Of a stretch of DNA of 64,000 bases, positions 43,407 to 52,588 are shown in pieces. Made by a program: the position numbers and the translations under genes. Below the pieces are notes generated by a model, which had not been told where the DNA came from, made no database searches, and saw nothing but the letters and a program-made list of their open reading frames with translations. Position 1 is the first letter of the stretch. Every line of letters starts with the position of its first letter. Source of the DNA: Streptomyces sp. SAT1 (GTDB taxonomy: Bacteria; Actinomycetota; Actinomycetes; Streptomycetales; Streptomycetaceae); the NCBI RefSeq assembly GCF_001654495.1, contig NZ_CP015849.1, positions 3,447,501-3,511,500 of the forward strand, written 5' to 3'.

Positions 43407-44228
43407 ATGGGACTGACCGCGAGGATCCGCACCCGGGACGGATGGGCCGTGTCGCACGCGGTCGTCACGGTGACCGACATGACCGGGACGCAGGTGCTGC
43501 GCGCCGAGGCCGACCACGAGGGCGCGGTGCGGGACACCACCGAGCTGGCGCCGGGGGCGTACACCGTCATCGTCACCGCCGTCGGGTACGCGCCGGCCGC
43601 CGCCAGCGCGATCGTCACCGCCAGCGGGCGGGCCGAGGCGGGCACGGTGACGCTGGCCCGCCAGGGCGGCACCGAGCTGCCGCCGCCGGGGCCGTGGACC
43701 ATCGACCCGGCGCACTCCTCGGTGGCCGCGGTCGCCCAGCACCTGGGCATCTCCAGCGTGCACGGCCGGTTCACCGAGTTCGGCGGCACCATCGAGATCG
43801 CCCCCGACGACGTCACCAAGTCCCGGGTGGAGGCGGTCATCCGGGCCTCTTCCATCGACACCGGGAACGGCATGCGCGACGGCCATCTGAAGTCCGCGGA
43901 CTTCCTGGACGTCGAGCGGTACCCGGAGATCACCTTCCGGAGCACCGCGCTGACCGCCGCCGGTTCGGACCGCTGGACGGTCAGCGGCGAGCTGACCATG
44001 CACGGCGTGGTGCGCCCGGTCGACCTCGACCTCGCCTACCTCGGCACCGGCGCCGACCCCTGGGGCGGCACCCGCGCCGCCTTCCGGGCCGTCACCGAAC
44101 TGCGGCGCGAGGACTTCGCCATGAACTACAACCAGGTCCTCCAGGCGGGCATCGCCGCCATCGGCACCACCCTGAAGGTGGAGCTGGACATCCAGGCCGT
44201 GCAGGGCGACTCCCTGCCCGCGGCCTGA
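43407..44228 (+). CDS. YceI-family lipocalin-like protein with N-terminal beta-sandwich repeat
   Basis: A 273-residue protein. The first ~85 residues (MGLTARIRTRDGWAVSHAVVTVTDMTGTQVLRAEADHEGAV) are one carboxypeptidase-regulatory-like unit like those on the preceding exporter; residues ~95-270 are a YceI beta-barrel (WTIDPAHSSVAAVAQHLGISSVHGRFTEFGG), a fold that binds isoprenoid lipids. No signal peptide is seen, so it is probably cytosolic. GGGAG 9 nt before ATG. Shared domain suggests exporter and YceI protein handle the same lipophilic compound; that is inference. Confidence 0.88.
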   Translation: MGLTARIRTRDGWAVSHAVVTVTDMTGTQVLRAEADHEGAVRDTTELAPGAYTVIVTAVGYAPAAASAIVTASGRAEAGTVTLARQGGTELPPPGPWTIDPAHSSVAAVAQHLGISSVHGRFTEFGGTIEIAPDDVTKSRVEAVIRASSIDTGNGMRDGHLKSADFLDVERYPEITFRSTALTAAGSDRWTVSGELTMHGVVRPVDLDLAYLGTGADPWGGTRAAFRAVTELRREDFAMNYNQVLQAGIAAIGTTLKVELDIQAVQGDSLPAA

Positions 44229-44266
44229 CGTCCGCCCCGCACCTCACCCCGGCCCCGCCGCCGCCC

Positions 44267-44989
44267 TCACGTGGCGTTCTTCGTGTCGACGAGGCGGCGG
44301 GCCAGGTCGCGCAGCTTGACGTTCTCCCGCTGCGAGGCGCGCACCAGGCTGTCGAACGCCTCGGCCGCGTCGATGTCCAGACGCTCCATCAGGATGCCGG
44401 TGGCCTGGCCGATCAGGTCGCGGGTGCGCATCGCCTCGGTGAGCTGCTCGCGCACGGTCGCCGAGTCCAGGGCGAGGCTCACATGAGCGGTGAACAGCCG
44501 CCCCACCCGGACCGCCGTGGCGTCGAAGGCGCGTGGCTTGCCGGAGTAGGCGGTGAGCACCGTCAGCCGCCGCTTCTCGGCGCGCAGCCGCAGCGCGAGC
44601 GCCGAGCGCAGCCCCGCGGCGGCCAGGGCCGCGCAGCCGTCCTCGGTCTCGCTGTCGGTCACCCGCACCACGGGCGCCTGCCACAGCCCGTCCCAGTAGG
44701 GCGGCTGGGCGCCGTCGCCGTCCGGGGCCCCGGCGGCGCGTACGACGTCGTCGCTCCAGGCCACCGTGCGGGGCGGAGCCGCGCGGTCGAGCACCGCGAT
44801 GCCCGCGTACTCGGCGCCCGGCAGCAGGTGCACGGCGAGCCGGACGGCGGCGCGCATGGTGTTGTGCGGGCTGTCGGTGTCATGAAGCTGCTGAGCGGCC
44901 ACGGTCAGGGCCTCGGACAGCTCGATGCCCCCCGAAAAACGGGGCAATTCAGAAAAGTCGGACGCAGGCACCACGAACCTCTTCGGCAT
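44267..44989 (-). CDS. GAF-ANTAR regulator (transcription antitermination type)
   Basis: A 240-residue protein: a GAF-like sensor (about 15-170) and a C-terminal ANTAR RNA-binding domain (REQLTEAMRTRDLIGQATGILMERLDIDAAEAFDSLVRASQRENVKLRDLARRLV). ANTAR proteins bind tandem RNA hairpins to prevent termination. The start is uncertain: ATG 44989 has no ribosome-binding site, while GTG codons at 44974 or 44971 follow GAAGAGG. Convergent with the YceI gene. A light, redox or small-molecule signal is possible. Confidence 0.88.
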   Translation of the reverse strand: MPKRFVVPASDFSELPRFSGGIELSEALTVAAQQLHDTDSPHNTMRAAVRLAVHLLPGAEYAGIAVLDRAAPPRTVAWSDDVVRAAGAPDGDGAQPPYWDGLWQAPVVRVTDSETEDGCAALAAAGLRSALALRLRAEKRRLTVLTAYSGKPRAFDATAVRVGRLFTAHVSLALDSATVREQLTEAMRTRDLIGQATGILMERLDIDAAEAFDSLVRASQRENVKLRDLARRLVDTKNAT

Positions 44990-45260
44990 GCACGGCACCA
45001 AGGCCATGCGCAGGAGAGCTCCGCAGCACATTCCCGACTGCGAGCACAGGACGAGCAGAACCTTATCTCGTCCTTCCAGGAGTCTTACGCCTGGTTGACG
45101 GTCGGCCCCGGGCCCTGGGAACCGGCGCGTGGGAGTGGTGGAATGGGGTACGACGGGTCAGGAAGCGGCCTGGGTTCCGTCGGCCTGCCGACGAGGGGCC
45201 CCCGGCCCGCCGGACGGGCCTTGACCGGACGGATGTCCACCTATCCCCCAGGTGAGTGCC

Positions 45261-45617
45261 ATGACCCACATCCCGAGCCCGTGCCGGGTGCGTGACGTGC
45301 CCGGCCGCGGCACGCTGTTCGTCCTGCCGCCCGAGATCGACCTGTCCAACGCCCCCGCCCTGTGCGCCGGTGTCCTCGCGCACGCGGCCGCCCGCCCCGC
45401 CCGGCTGCGCCTGCTGGTGCTGGACCTCACCCAGACCGAGTTCATGGACTCCCAGGGCGCCCGGCTGGTCCTCGACGTCCTGCACCGGCTGCCCCCGCAC
45501 ATCCGGCTGCGGGTCGCGGCGGCCCCGTACGGCATCCCCCGCCGCGTCCTGGAGGTCACCGGCGTGCGCCGGGACGTACCGGTGTACGACGACCCGGAGC
45601 AGGCGCTGCGGGCCTGA
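45261..45617 (+). CDS. STAS-domain anti-sigma-factor antagonist
   Basis: A 118-residue STAS protein like SpoIIAA/RsbV/BldG: GTLFVLPPEIDLSNAPAL at the start and LVLDLTQTEFMDSQGARLVLDVLHRL around the regulatory Ser in MDSQGA. It would bind and free an RsbW-type kinase. ATG 45261 chosen; GTG 45252 is an alternative. Its kinase partner is not adjacent. Confidence 0.88.
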   Translation: MTHIPSPCRVRDVPGRGTLFVLPPEIDLSNAPALCAGVLAHAAARPARLRLLVLDLTQTEFMDSQGARLVLDVLHRLPPHIRLRVAAAPYGIPRRVLEVTGVRRDVPVYDDPEQALRA

Positions 45618-45654
45618 GCGGGCCCTCGGCGGTGCCGGCGCCTAGGCTGCGGGC

Positions 45655-46128
45655 ATGGCACCCAGCATCGCGACCAACACCCGCGTCTCGCGCGAGGAAC
45701 TCCTCGACTTCGTACGCCCCCGCCACCGCGCCCTGCTGCTGACCCGGCGCGCCGACGGCGGCCCGCAGGCCTCTCCGCTGACCTGCGGGGTGGACGGCGC
45801 CGGACGGATCGTCGTCTCCACCTATCCGGAGCGGGCCAAGACCCGCAACGCCAAGCGGGACGCCCGGGTGGCCCTCGTCGTGCTCAGCGACGAGTGGAAC
45901 GGGCCCTGGGTGCAGATCGACGGCACCGCCGAGGTCGTGGACGCGCCGGACTCGGTCGAGCCGCTCGTGGAGTACTACCGCACCATCGCCGGTGAGCACC
46001 CCGACTGGGACGAGTACCGGCAGGCGATGATCGGCCAGGGCAAGTCGCTCATCCGGATCACTCCCGAGCGCTGGGGCCCGGTCGCCACCGGCGGCTTCCC
46101 GGCGCGCCTGGCGCCCCGGGAGCCGTAG
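45655..46128 (+). CDS. PPOX-class (F420-type) flavin/deazaflavin oxidoreductase
   Basis: A 157-residue split-barrel protein, starting MAPSIATNTRVSREELLDFVRPRHRALLLTRRADGGPQASPLTCGVDGAGRIVVSTYPERAKTRNAKRDARV, the pattern of the TIGR03618-type F420-binding PPOX family. Substrate unknown; it would act as an F420- or FMN-dependent reductase. It follows the STAS gene by 37 nt. Confidence 0.85.
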   Translation: MAPSIATNTRVSREELLDFVRPRHRALLLTRRADGGPQASPLTCGVDGAGRIVVSTYPERAKTRNAKRDARVALVVLSDEWNGPWVQIDGTAEVVDAPDSVEPLVEYYRTIAGEHPDWDEYRQAMIGQGKSLIRITPERWGPVATGGFPARLAPREP

Positions 46129-46146
46129 CGGGCCGGGCGGGGGCGC

Positions 46147-46914
46147 TCAGCCGCCGCGGGCGACCATCGCCTCGATGCCCGCGACCAGCAGGTCGAGGGC
46201 GAAGGCGAAGTCGCGGTCGAGCATCTCCGCGACGGTGTCGCCGCCGCGGGCGTCGCTGATCTCCTTGGACCGCCGCATGACGTCCGCCGCCGTCCGGTGC
46301 TCCAGCGCCTCGCGCATCGCCTGCCGGTGGTAGTCGTCCGCGCTCATGTCGCTGTCCGCGAACCGGTTCAGGAACTGGCCCTCGATCGTGCCGTAGCCGT
46401 AGACGAACTGGAAGACGGCCGCGATGGCGCCGGCCACCCGGTGCTCGGGCAGTCCGGTGCGGCCGATGACACCCATCACCGCACGCGAGAAGGCCAGGTG
46501 GTTCGGGCCGATGTTCAGGTAGCGGCCGTACAGCGGGGACACCCAGGGGTGGCGCACCAGCTGCGCGCGGTACTCGGCGGCGAGCGAGCGCACCTCCTCG
46601 CGCCAGTCCGCGCCGGCCTCCGCCTCGGGCAGGCGCAGCTCGGCGAAGGCGGCGTCGAGGGCGAGTTCGAGGAGGTCGTCCTTGGTGTCGACGTACCAGT
46701 AGACGGACATCGCGGTGACGTTCAGCTCGGCGGCGAGCCGGCGCATGGAGAACGCGGCCAGCCCGTCGGCGTCCAGCAGCCGCACGGTGGCCGCGGTGAT
46801 CCGCTCCCGGTCGAGCCCGGACGGCTGCCCGCCGCCGCGCCCGCCCCGGCGCTCCCTGCCCGCCAGCCAGACACTGGTCCGGGCCGCGCCCCTGGCTCCC
46901 GCTGCCTTCACCAT
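46147..46914 (-). CDS. TetR-family transcriptional regulator (TetR_C type)
   Basis: A 255-residue regulator. The HTH lies at about residues 35-82 (LDRERITAATVRLLDADGLAAFSMRRLAAELNVTAMSVYWYVDTKDDLL), followed by a long ligand domain. AAGG precedes the ATG. It is 84 nt downstream of the DHA2 exporter gene on the same strand, so it probably represses that operon, including itself. Confidence 0.92.
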   Translation of the reverse strand: MVKAAGARGAARTSVWLAGRERRGGRGGGQPSGLDRERITAATVRLLDADGLAAFSMRRLAAELNVTAMSVYWYVDTKDDLLELALDAAFAELRLPEAEAGADWREEVRSLAAEYRAQLVRHPWVSPLYGRYLNIGPNHLAFSRAVMGVIGRTGLPEHRVAGAIAAVFQFVYGYGTIEGQFLNRFADSDMSADDYHRQAMREALEHRTAADVMRRSKEISDARGGDTVAEMLDRDFAFALDLLVAGIEAMVARGG

Positions 46915-46998
46915 GGCGCACCTTCCTCAGCCGTCCCGACGCCCGTCATGCTAGATCTCCCTCCGCGGGCGCCTCCCGGCGGAGCCCCGGGGCACCCT

Positions 46999-48591
46999 TC
47001 AGGCCCCTGCCTCCGCCGCCACCTCCGAGTCTGCCCGCTCCGCCCGGCGCAGCAACGCGGCGGCCAGTACGCCGCCGAGCAGCACGGCCGCCGCACCGGC
47101 GAGCTGGCTGGTGGACAGCCCGGAGGCGTACGCGTCCAGGATCCGGTCCTTCTCCGCGCCGTCGTGCGCCGCGGCGAGCGCGGCGGGCAGGGAGGTCGCG
47201 GCCACCGGGACCAGCGCGGCGAACCGCGAGGTGAGGACCGCGCCCAGTACGGCCACCCCGAGCCCGTTGCCGAACTCGGCCAGCGTGCCGTTCACCCCGG
47301 CGCCGACCCCCGCCTTGGCCGGCGGGATCGCGCTCATGATGGCGTGCGCCATGGCCGGACCGGCGAGCGCGGTGCCGGCGCCGATCAGCAGCAGGCCGAG
47401 GAGCGTACCGGTGTACCCGTGCTCCGACAGGAGCGCGATCGACACCAGGCCGCCCGAGAGCAGCACCATGCCGAGCAGGATCGACACCGGGGTGCCGAGC
47501 TTCACCGTCGCCCTGGCCCCGAGCCCGGAGAAGTTCAGCACCACCACGGTCAGGGCGAGCGGCGCGGTGCGCAGACCGGCCTCCAGCGGGCCGTAGCCCA
47601 GCACGAACTGGAGGTGCTGGGTGAGCAGGAACAGCGAGCCGCCCATCCCGAACGCGATCAGCACCGCCCCGGAGACCGCGCCCGTGAACCGCCGGTCGCG
47701 GAAGAAGTGCATGTCGAGCATGGGGTACGGGATCCGGCTCTCGTGGCGCGCGAAGACCGCCAGCACCACCACGGCGGCGGCCGCCGTGCCCAGCACCCGC
47801 GCCGACGCCCAGCCGTGCGTGGGGCCCGAGATGATGGCGTAGACGAGGGCCGCCATGCCGACCGTGGACAGCAGCGCGCCGAGCAGGTCGGGGCGGTCGG
47901 GACGCCCCGGGCTGCTGCCCGGGTCCGGGGAGCCGGGGGCCGCCGCCGGACCGGGGTCCGGCCGGGGGGCTCGGGCCGCCTTGGACTCGGGGACCAGGAC
48001 GACCGCCGCGACCAGGCCGAGGGCCGCCACCGGCAGGTTGATCAGGAAGATCGCGCCCCACCAGAAGTGGTTGAGCACGAAGCCGCCGATCAGCGGTCCG
48101 GTCGCGAAGCCCAGCGCGCTGACCGCGCTCCAGATGCCGATGGCCTTCGGGTGCTCGTCCGGTGTGAAGATCTGCATCACGACGGCGAGCGTGGTGGTCA
48201 GCAGCAGCGCGCCGCCGACGCCCATGCCCGCGCGGGCGGCGATCAGCTGCCCGGTGGACTGGGCGAGCCCGGCGACCAGCGAACCGGCACCGAACAGGGC
48301 CAGGCCCGCGATCAGCATCTTCTTGCGGCCGTAGCGGTCGGCGGCGCTGCCCGCGGTCAGCAGCAGCCCGGACTGCACGAGCGAGTACGCGTTGATCATC
48401 CACTGGATGTCGGAGGTGGCCGCGTGCAGCTCGCGGGTGAGCGAGGGGATCGCGACGTTCAGGACGGTGTTGTCGAGCAGCACGGTGAGCTGCGCGAGAC
48501 AGATGACGCCCAGGATCAGCCAGCGCTGGGGGTGGCCCTGGGGCTGGGGCAGGCTCGGGGCCCCGGTCCGGTCCGGGGAGGCGGTTGACAT
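46999..48591 (-). CDS. DHA2-family MFS drug exporter
   Basis: A 530-residue, 14-segment exporter: MSTASPDRTGAPSLPQPQGHPQRW then WLILGVICLAQLTVLLDNTVLNVAIPSLTREL, motif A SAADRYGRKKMLIAG, and motif C-like LGFATGPLIGGFVL. A ~40-residue Pro/Asp-rich cytosolic loop sits mid-protein. ATG 48591 is chosen because the upstream frame crosses the putative operator. Cotranscribed with the downstream TetR gene. Resistance to lipophilic drugs is the usual role of the family. Confidence 0.93.
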   Translation of the reverse strand: MSTASPDRTGAPSLPQPQGHPQRWLILGVICLAQLTVLLDNTVLNVAIPSLTRELHAATSDIQWMINAYSLVQSGLLLTAGSAADRYGRKKMLIAGLALFGAGSLVAGLAQSTGQLIAARAGMGVGGALLLTTTLAVVMQIFTPDEHPKAIGIWSAVSALGFATGPLIGGFVLNHFWWGAIFLINLPVAALGLVAAVVLVPESKAARAPRPDPGPAAAPGSPDPGSSPGRPDRPDLLGALLSTVGMAALVYAIISGPTHGWASARVLGTAAAAVVVLAVFARHESRIPYPMLDMHFFRDRRFTGAVSGAVLIAFGMGGSLFLLTQHLQFVLGYGPLEAGLRTAPLALTVVVLNFSGLGARATVKLGTPVSILLGMVLLSGGLVSIALLSEHGYTGTLLGLLLIGAGTALAGPAMAHAIMSAIPPAKAGVGAGVNGTLAEFGNGLGVAVLGAVLTSRFAALVPVAATSLPAALAAAHDGAEKDRILDAYASGLSTSQLAGAAAVLLGGVLAAALLRRAERADSEVAAEAGA

Positions 48592-48593
48592 GC

Positions 48594-48625
48594 CATACAG
48601 CGTAGAACTGCTCCCATACGGTGTA
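48594..48625 (-). promoter_or_regulatory. candidate TetR operator of the DHA2 exporter
   Basis: CATACAGCGTA (48594-48604) recurs as CATACGGTGTA (48615-48625), exactly 21 bp (two helical turns) apart, immediately upstream of the exporter ATG. TGTAC-n7-TGTAC follows at 48622-48635. The likely ligand is the TetR protein of the same operon. Confidence 0.6.
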
Positions 48626-48756
48626 CAACGCATGTACCCCGGGCGCGGCGGGCCGGCAGGGCTGGTGGGCGCGGCGGGCACAGCGAGGGGAGGCGGTGGC
48701 CGGTGTGCGGTCGCCGCCTCCCCGGGTGCGTGCGGTGAGGGGTGCTCGGTCGTCCG

Positions 48757-51147
48757 TCAGCCGGTGCTGTCTGTGGTGCCTGTGGTGCCTGTCTTCTGCG
48801 TCAGGTCGTAGAACGTGGCCGATCCCGCCGTGACCTTCTTGAAGGTCTTCTCCACCCAGGAGGTGATCTGGGCGGAGGTGCCGTTGCCGCCCATCCCGCC
48901 GCCCATGCCGCCGCCGGAGATGAAGTAGTGGATCCGGCCCTGCGCCACGTACTGCTGGAACTGGGCCAGGGTCGGGGACGGGTCGGTGCCGTTGAAGCCG
49001 CCGATCGCCATGACCGGCTTGCCGGTGGCGAGCTGGTAACTGGCCGCGTTCTGCGAGCCGATGGACGCGGCGGCCCAGGTGTAGGCGGACGCGTCCTGCT
49101 CCAGCAGCTTCTTCGCGGCGGCGGAGACGTTCGCGCCGTCGAGCAGGCCGCCCATGCCGCCGGGGCCGCCCGCACGGCCGCCTTCGCCGGTCCGGCCGCC
49201 GCCGGGGAAGCCGCCTCCGGGGAGGCCGTTGCCGTTCTGGCCACCGGTGCCGTTCTGGCCGTTGGGGGCGGTCCCGCCGTTCTGGCCGCCGCCGGGGAAG
49301 CCTCCGGTGCCGCCGCCCGGGAAGCCGTTGCCGTTCTGCTGGTTCCCGCCGGGGAGGCCGCCGCGCATGCCCTCGCCACCGCCGGGGAAGCCGCCCCGGC
49401 CGCCGAAGCCCCGCATGCCCGCGCCCGCCGGACCCGCCGTCGGGATGGAACCGGTGTGCGCGGAGTCCACCGTGCTCAGCGTGTACGCCGTCGGACCGGC
49501 CAGGCAGGTCACGAAGCCCGCGGCGACCACGGCGACGGCCAGCCGCCGGCCGATCCGGGTCACGAAGACCAGTCCGAGGGCGGTGGCCAGACCGCCGATC
49601 AGGACCAGCCAGCGGAGCCACGGCAGGTGGTCGGGGGTGCGGTGCAGCAGGACGTACCCCCACGCGGCGGTCGCCGTGACGGCGGCGGCCAGCGTGAGCG
49701 ACGCCCAGGTCCTGGACCGCTCCTCCCACAGCACGGTCACGCCCATGCCCACCACGGCCGCGAGGTAGGGCGCGAGGGCGACCGTGTAGTACTGGTGGAA
49801 GATGCCCGCCATGTAGCTGAAGACGGCCAGCGTCATCAGCAGCGCGCCGCCCCAGGCGAGGAAGGACGCGCGGGCGAGGTCGGTGCGCCGGGCCCTGCGG
49901 GTCACGAGCACCCCGGCCACCAGCAGGATCAGCGCGGCCGGCAGCAGCCAGGAGACCTGGCCGCCGACCTCGGAGTCGAACATCCGGTCCCAGCCCGTCT
50001 CACCCCACATGCCGCCCCCGCCGCCGCGCCCGCCCGGACCGCCTCCGCCGCCGACGCTGCCGGTCTCGTCGCCGTTGATCCGGCCGAGGCCGTTGTAGCC
50101 GAAGGTCAGCTCCAGGAAGCTGTTGTGCTGCGAGCCGCCGATGTACGGCCGGGAGGAGGCCGGCCACAGCTCGACGATCGCCACCCACCAGCCGCCGGAG
50201 ACGACCAGCGCCACGGTGGCGAGCGCGAGTTGCCCGAGCCGCTTGCGCAGGGCGACCGGCGCGCAGATCCCGTAGAGCAGGGCCAGCGGCGGCAGGATCA
50301 GGAACGCCTGGAGGGTCTTGGCCAGGAAGGCGAAGCCGACCGCCACGCCCGCCCACACCAGCCACTTGGTGCGTCCGTCCTCCAGGGCGCGGACCACGAG
50401 GTGCACGGTGAGCGCCATGAGCAGGGCGAGCAGCGCGTCCGGGTTGTTGAAGCGGAACATCAGCGCGGCCACCGGGGTGAGCGCGAGCACCGCGCCCGCG
50501 ATCAGTCCGGCCGCGGGGCTGAACCGGCGGCGCACCGAGGCGTACACCACGGCGACCGTGAGGACGCCCATGATCACCTCGGGCACGAGGATCGCCCAGG
50601 AGCTGAGGCCGAACAGCCGCACCGAGAGCGCCATCGGCCACAGCGCGGCCGGCGGCTTGTCCACGGTGATGGCGTTGCCCGCGTCCAGCGAACCGAAGAA
50701 GAACGCCTTCCACGAGGTGCTGCCCGCCTGCACGGCCGCCGAGTAGAAGGAGTTGGCGTAACCGGAGGCGCTCAGGTTCCACAGGTAGAGCAGGGCGGTC
50801 GCGAGCAGCAGGGCGAGGAGGGCGGGCCGGGCCCAGCGCGGATCCTCGGGCCGGCCGCGCCACAGGCGGCGCGCGAAGGGCGGCCTCGGATCGGCGCCGT
50901 GCGGGGCGGGGGACGCGGAGGGCGGGGTGGCGGAGGGCGGGGTGGCGGAGGGGGCCGGGGGTTCGGCCGTCGCCACGGCGGACGGGGGCGCGGGCGGAGG
51001 TACGGACGGGGACAGGGAGGGGGACAGGGAGGGGGATACGGACGGTGACGCGGCCGGGGGTGGGGCCGGGGGTGCGGCCGGGGGCGGGTCCCAGGAGGAC
51101 GGTCCCGTGCCGGGCTGGCGACCGTTCCGGTCGTGTTCGGTGGTCAT
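48757..51147 (-). CDS. GT39/PMT-family polyprenyl-phosphate glycosyltransferase
   Basis: A 796-residue membrane glycosyltransferase of the ArnT/PMT type. After a Pro/Ser-rich N-terminus (residues 1-100, with SPSLSPSLSPS), there are about 11-12 transmembrane segments; SLDAGNAITVDKPPAALW is the first-loop acidic motif of the fold. Two Gly-rich segments interrupt it (about 365-385, and 600-690 with GGFPGGG-type repeats), then a soluble C-terminal domain (WAAASIGSQNAASYQLATGKPVMAIGGFNGTDP). The substrate is probably a lipid-linked sugar made by the GT2 gene, whose TGA overlaps its ATG. Confidence 0.9.
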   Translation of the reverse strand: MTTEHDRNGRQPGTGPSSWDPPPAAPPAPPPAASPSVSPSLSPSLSPSVPPPAPPSAVATAEPPAPSATPPSATPPSASPAPHGADPRPPFARRLWRGRPEDPRWARPALLALLLATALLYLWNLSASGYANSFYSAAVQAGSTSWKAFFFGSLDAGNAITVDKPPAALWPMALSVRLFGLSSWAILVPEVIMGVLTVAVVYASVRRRFSPAAGLIAGAVLALTPVAALMFRFNNPDALLALLMALTVHLVVRALEDGRTKWLVWAGVAVGFAFLAKTLQAFLILPPLALLYGICAPVALRKRLGQLALATVALVVSGGWWVAIVELWPASSRPYIGGSQHNSFLELTFGYNGLGRINGDETGSVGGGGGPGGRGGGGGMWGETGWDRMFDSEVGGQVSWLLPAALILLVAGVLVTRRARRTDLARASFLAWGGALLMTLAVFSYMAGIFHQYYTVALAPYLAAVVGMGVTVLWEERSRTWASLTLAAAVTATAAWGYVLLHRTPDHLPWLRWLVLIGGLATALGLVFVTRIGRRLAVAVVAAGFVTCLAGPTAYTLSTVDSAHTGSIPTAGPAGAGMRGFGGRGGFPGGGEGMRGGLPGGNQQNGNGFPGGGTGGFPGGGQNGGTAPNGQNGTGGQNGNGLPGGGFPGGGRTGEGGRAGGPGGMGGLLDGANVSAAAKKLLEQDASAYTWAAASIGSQNAASYQLATGKPVMAIGGFNGTDPSPTLAQFQQYVAQGRIHYFISGGGMGGGMGGNGTSAQITSWVEKTFKKVTAGSATFYDLTQKTGTTGTTDSTG

Positions 51148-52574
51148 CGGGGGTCCTTCTGGTCGATTCCGCGGTCGACTTCGAGGTCGAGGCCGAGGCC
51201 GATGCTGTCGGCGGCGCAGTGGTCGTTGTTGTCGGCGGTGCTGTGGTCGTGGCGGGTGCCGTACGGGTGCTGGGGCCGGATCACGGCGGGCCCGGACCGG
51301 TACGGGTGCTCGGGCGCCGTCCGCGGTGCCTCCTCGCGCGGTTCCGGGAAGACCCAGGCGCGGAAGAGCAGGAAGCGCAGCACGGTCGCGGCCAGGTTGG
51401 CGGCGACCAGGACGGCCAGTTCGGTGGAGTGCGCCGGCTCCCTGGTCGCCATGGCCAGCGCGGCCAGGGAACCGCTGGTCAGCGCGAGACCGATGGCGAA
51501 GACCACCAGGCCCTGTGCCTGGTGCCGCACCGCGCCGCCGCGTCCGCGCACCCCGAAGGTCAGCCGCCGGTTGGCCGCGGTGTTGGCGACGGCCGAGACC
51601 AGCAGGGCGAGCGCGTTGGCGGTCTGGGAGCCGGCGAACTGCCGGAAGAGGCTGTAGAGCAGCAGATAGAAGAGGGTGGACAGGGCACCGACGACGCAGA
51701 ACCCGACCAGTTGCCGGGCCAGCCCCCTGGGCACGTCCTGGATGTCCCGGTCGCGCGGGTCGTCACCGAAGGGTCGGGCGAGCCGGTCCAGCGGCAGCGA
51801 ACCGGTGGCCAGGGCCTTGCCGACCCGCCACACGCCCTTCAGGTCGTCGGTCGCGGTCCGCACGATGCGCACCGTGGAGTCCGGGTCGTCGACCCAGTCG
51901 ACCGGCACCTCGTGGATGCGCAGCCCGGCCCGTTCGGCGAGCACCAGCATCTCGGTGTCGAAGAACCACCCGGTGTCCTCCACCAGCGGCAGCAGCACCT
52001 GGGCGACATCGCGCCGTATCGCCTTGAACCCGCACTGCGCGTCGGAGAAGCGGGCCTGGAGCGAGCCGCGCAGGATCAGGTTGTAGGAGCGGGAGATCAG
52101 CTCCCGCTTGGTGCCGCGCACCACCCGTGAGCTGCGGGCGAGCCGGGAGCCGATGGCCAGGTCGGAGTGGCCGGAGATCAGCGGCGCCACCAGGGGCAGC
52201 AGCGCGTTCAGGTCGGTGGACAGGTCCACGTCCATATAGGCGAGGACCGGCGCCTCCGAGGCCGACCAGACGGCCCGCAGGGCGCGGCCCCGCCCCTTCT
52301 GTTCGAGGCGCGCGCTGCGCACCCCGGCCAGCTCCGCCGCCAGCGCCGCCGCCACCCGCGGGGTGCTGTCGGTGGAGGCGTTGTCGGCGACGGTGATGCG
52401 GAACGCGTACGGGAAGGTCCGGGTCAGGTGCTCGTGCAGGCGGAGCACGCACGGCCGGAGGTCCTTCTCCTCGTTGTAGACGGGGATCACCACGTCCAGG
52501 ACCGGCGTACCGGCGTCCGCGGCCGGGAGGTGCTCCCGTGCCGGGAGTGGACCGGGGGAAGGGTCGGTTCGCAT
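51144..52574 (-). CDS. GT2 glycosyltransferase fused to a GtrA-type membrane domain
   Basis: A 476-residue protein. Residues ~25-270 are a DPM/GtrB-like GT2 domain (VLDVVIPVYNEEKDLRPCV, MDVDLSTDLNALLPL with the DxD metal site, SDAQCGFKAIRR). Residues ~305-430 are a four-segment GtrA-like domain (LVGFCVVGALSTLFYLLLYSLF). The last ~50 residues are disordered. It likely moves a sugar to polyprenyl phosphate and may flip it, feeding the GT39 enzyme encoded next (ATGA overlap). Confidence 0.92.
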   Translation of the reverse strand: MRTDPSPGPLPAREHLPAADAGTPVLDVVIPVYNEEKDLRPCVLRLHEHLTRTFPYAFRITVADNASTDSTPRVAAALAAELAGVRSARLEQKGRGRALRAVWSASEAPVLAYMDVDLSTDLNALLPLVAPLISGHSDLAIGSRLARSSRVVRGTKRELISRSYNLILRGSLQARFSDAQCGFKAIRRDVAQVLLPLVEDTGWFFDTEMLVLAERAGLRIHEVPVDWVDDPDSTVRIVRTATDDLKGVWRVGKALATGSLPLDRLARPFGDDPRDRDIQDVPRGLARQLVGFCVVGALSTLFYLLLYSLFRQFAGSQTANALALLVSAVANTAANRRLTFGVRGRGGAVRHQAQGLVVFAIGLALTSGSLAALAMATREPAHSTELAVLVAANLAATVLRFLLFRAWVFPEPREEAPRTAPEHPYRSGPAVIRPQHPYGTRHDHSTADNNDHCAADSIGLGLDLEVDRGIDQKDPR

Positions 52575-52588
52575 GGGACCGACTCTTC

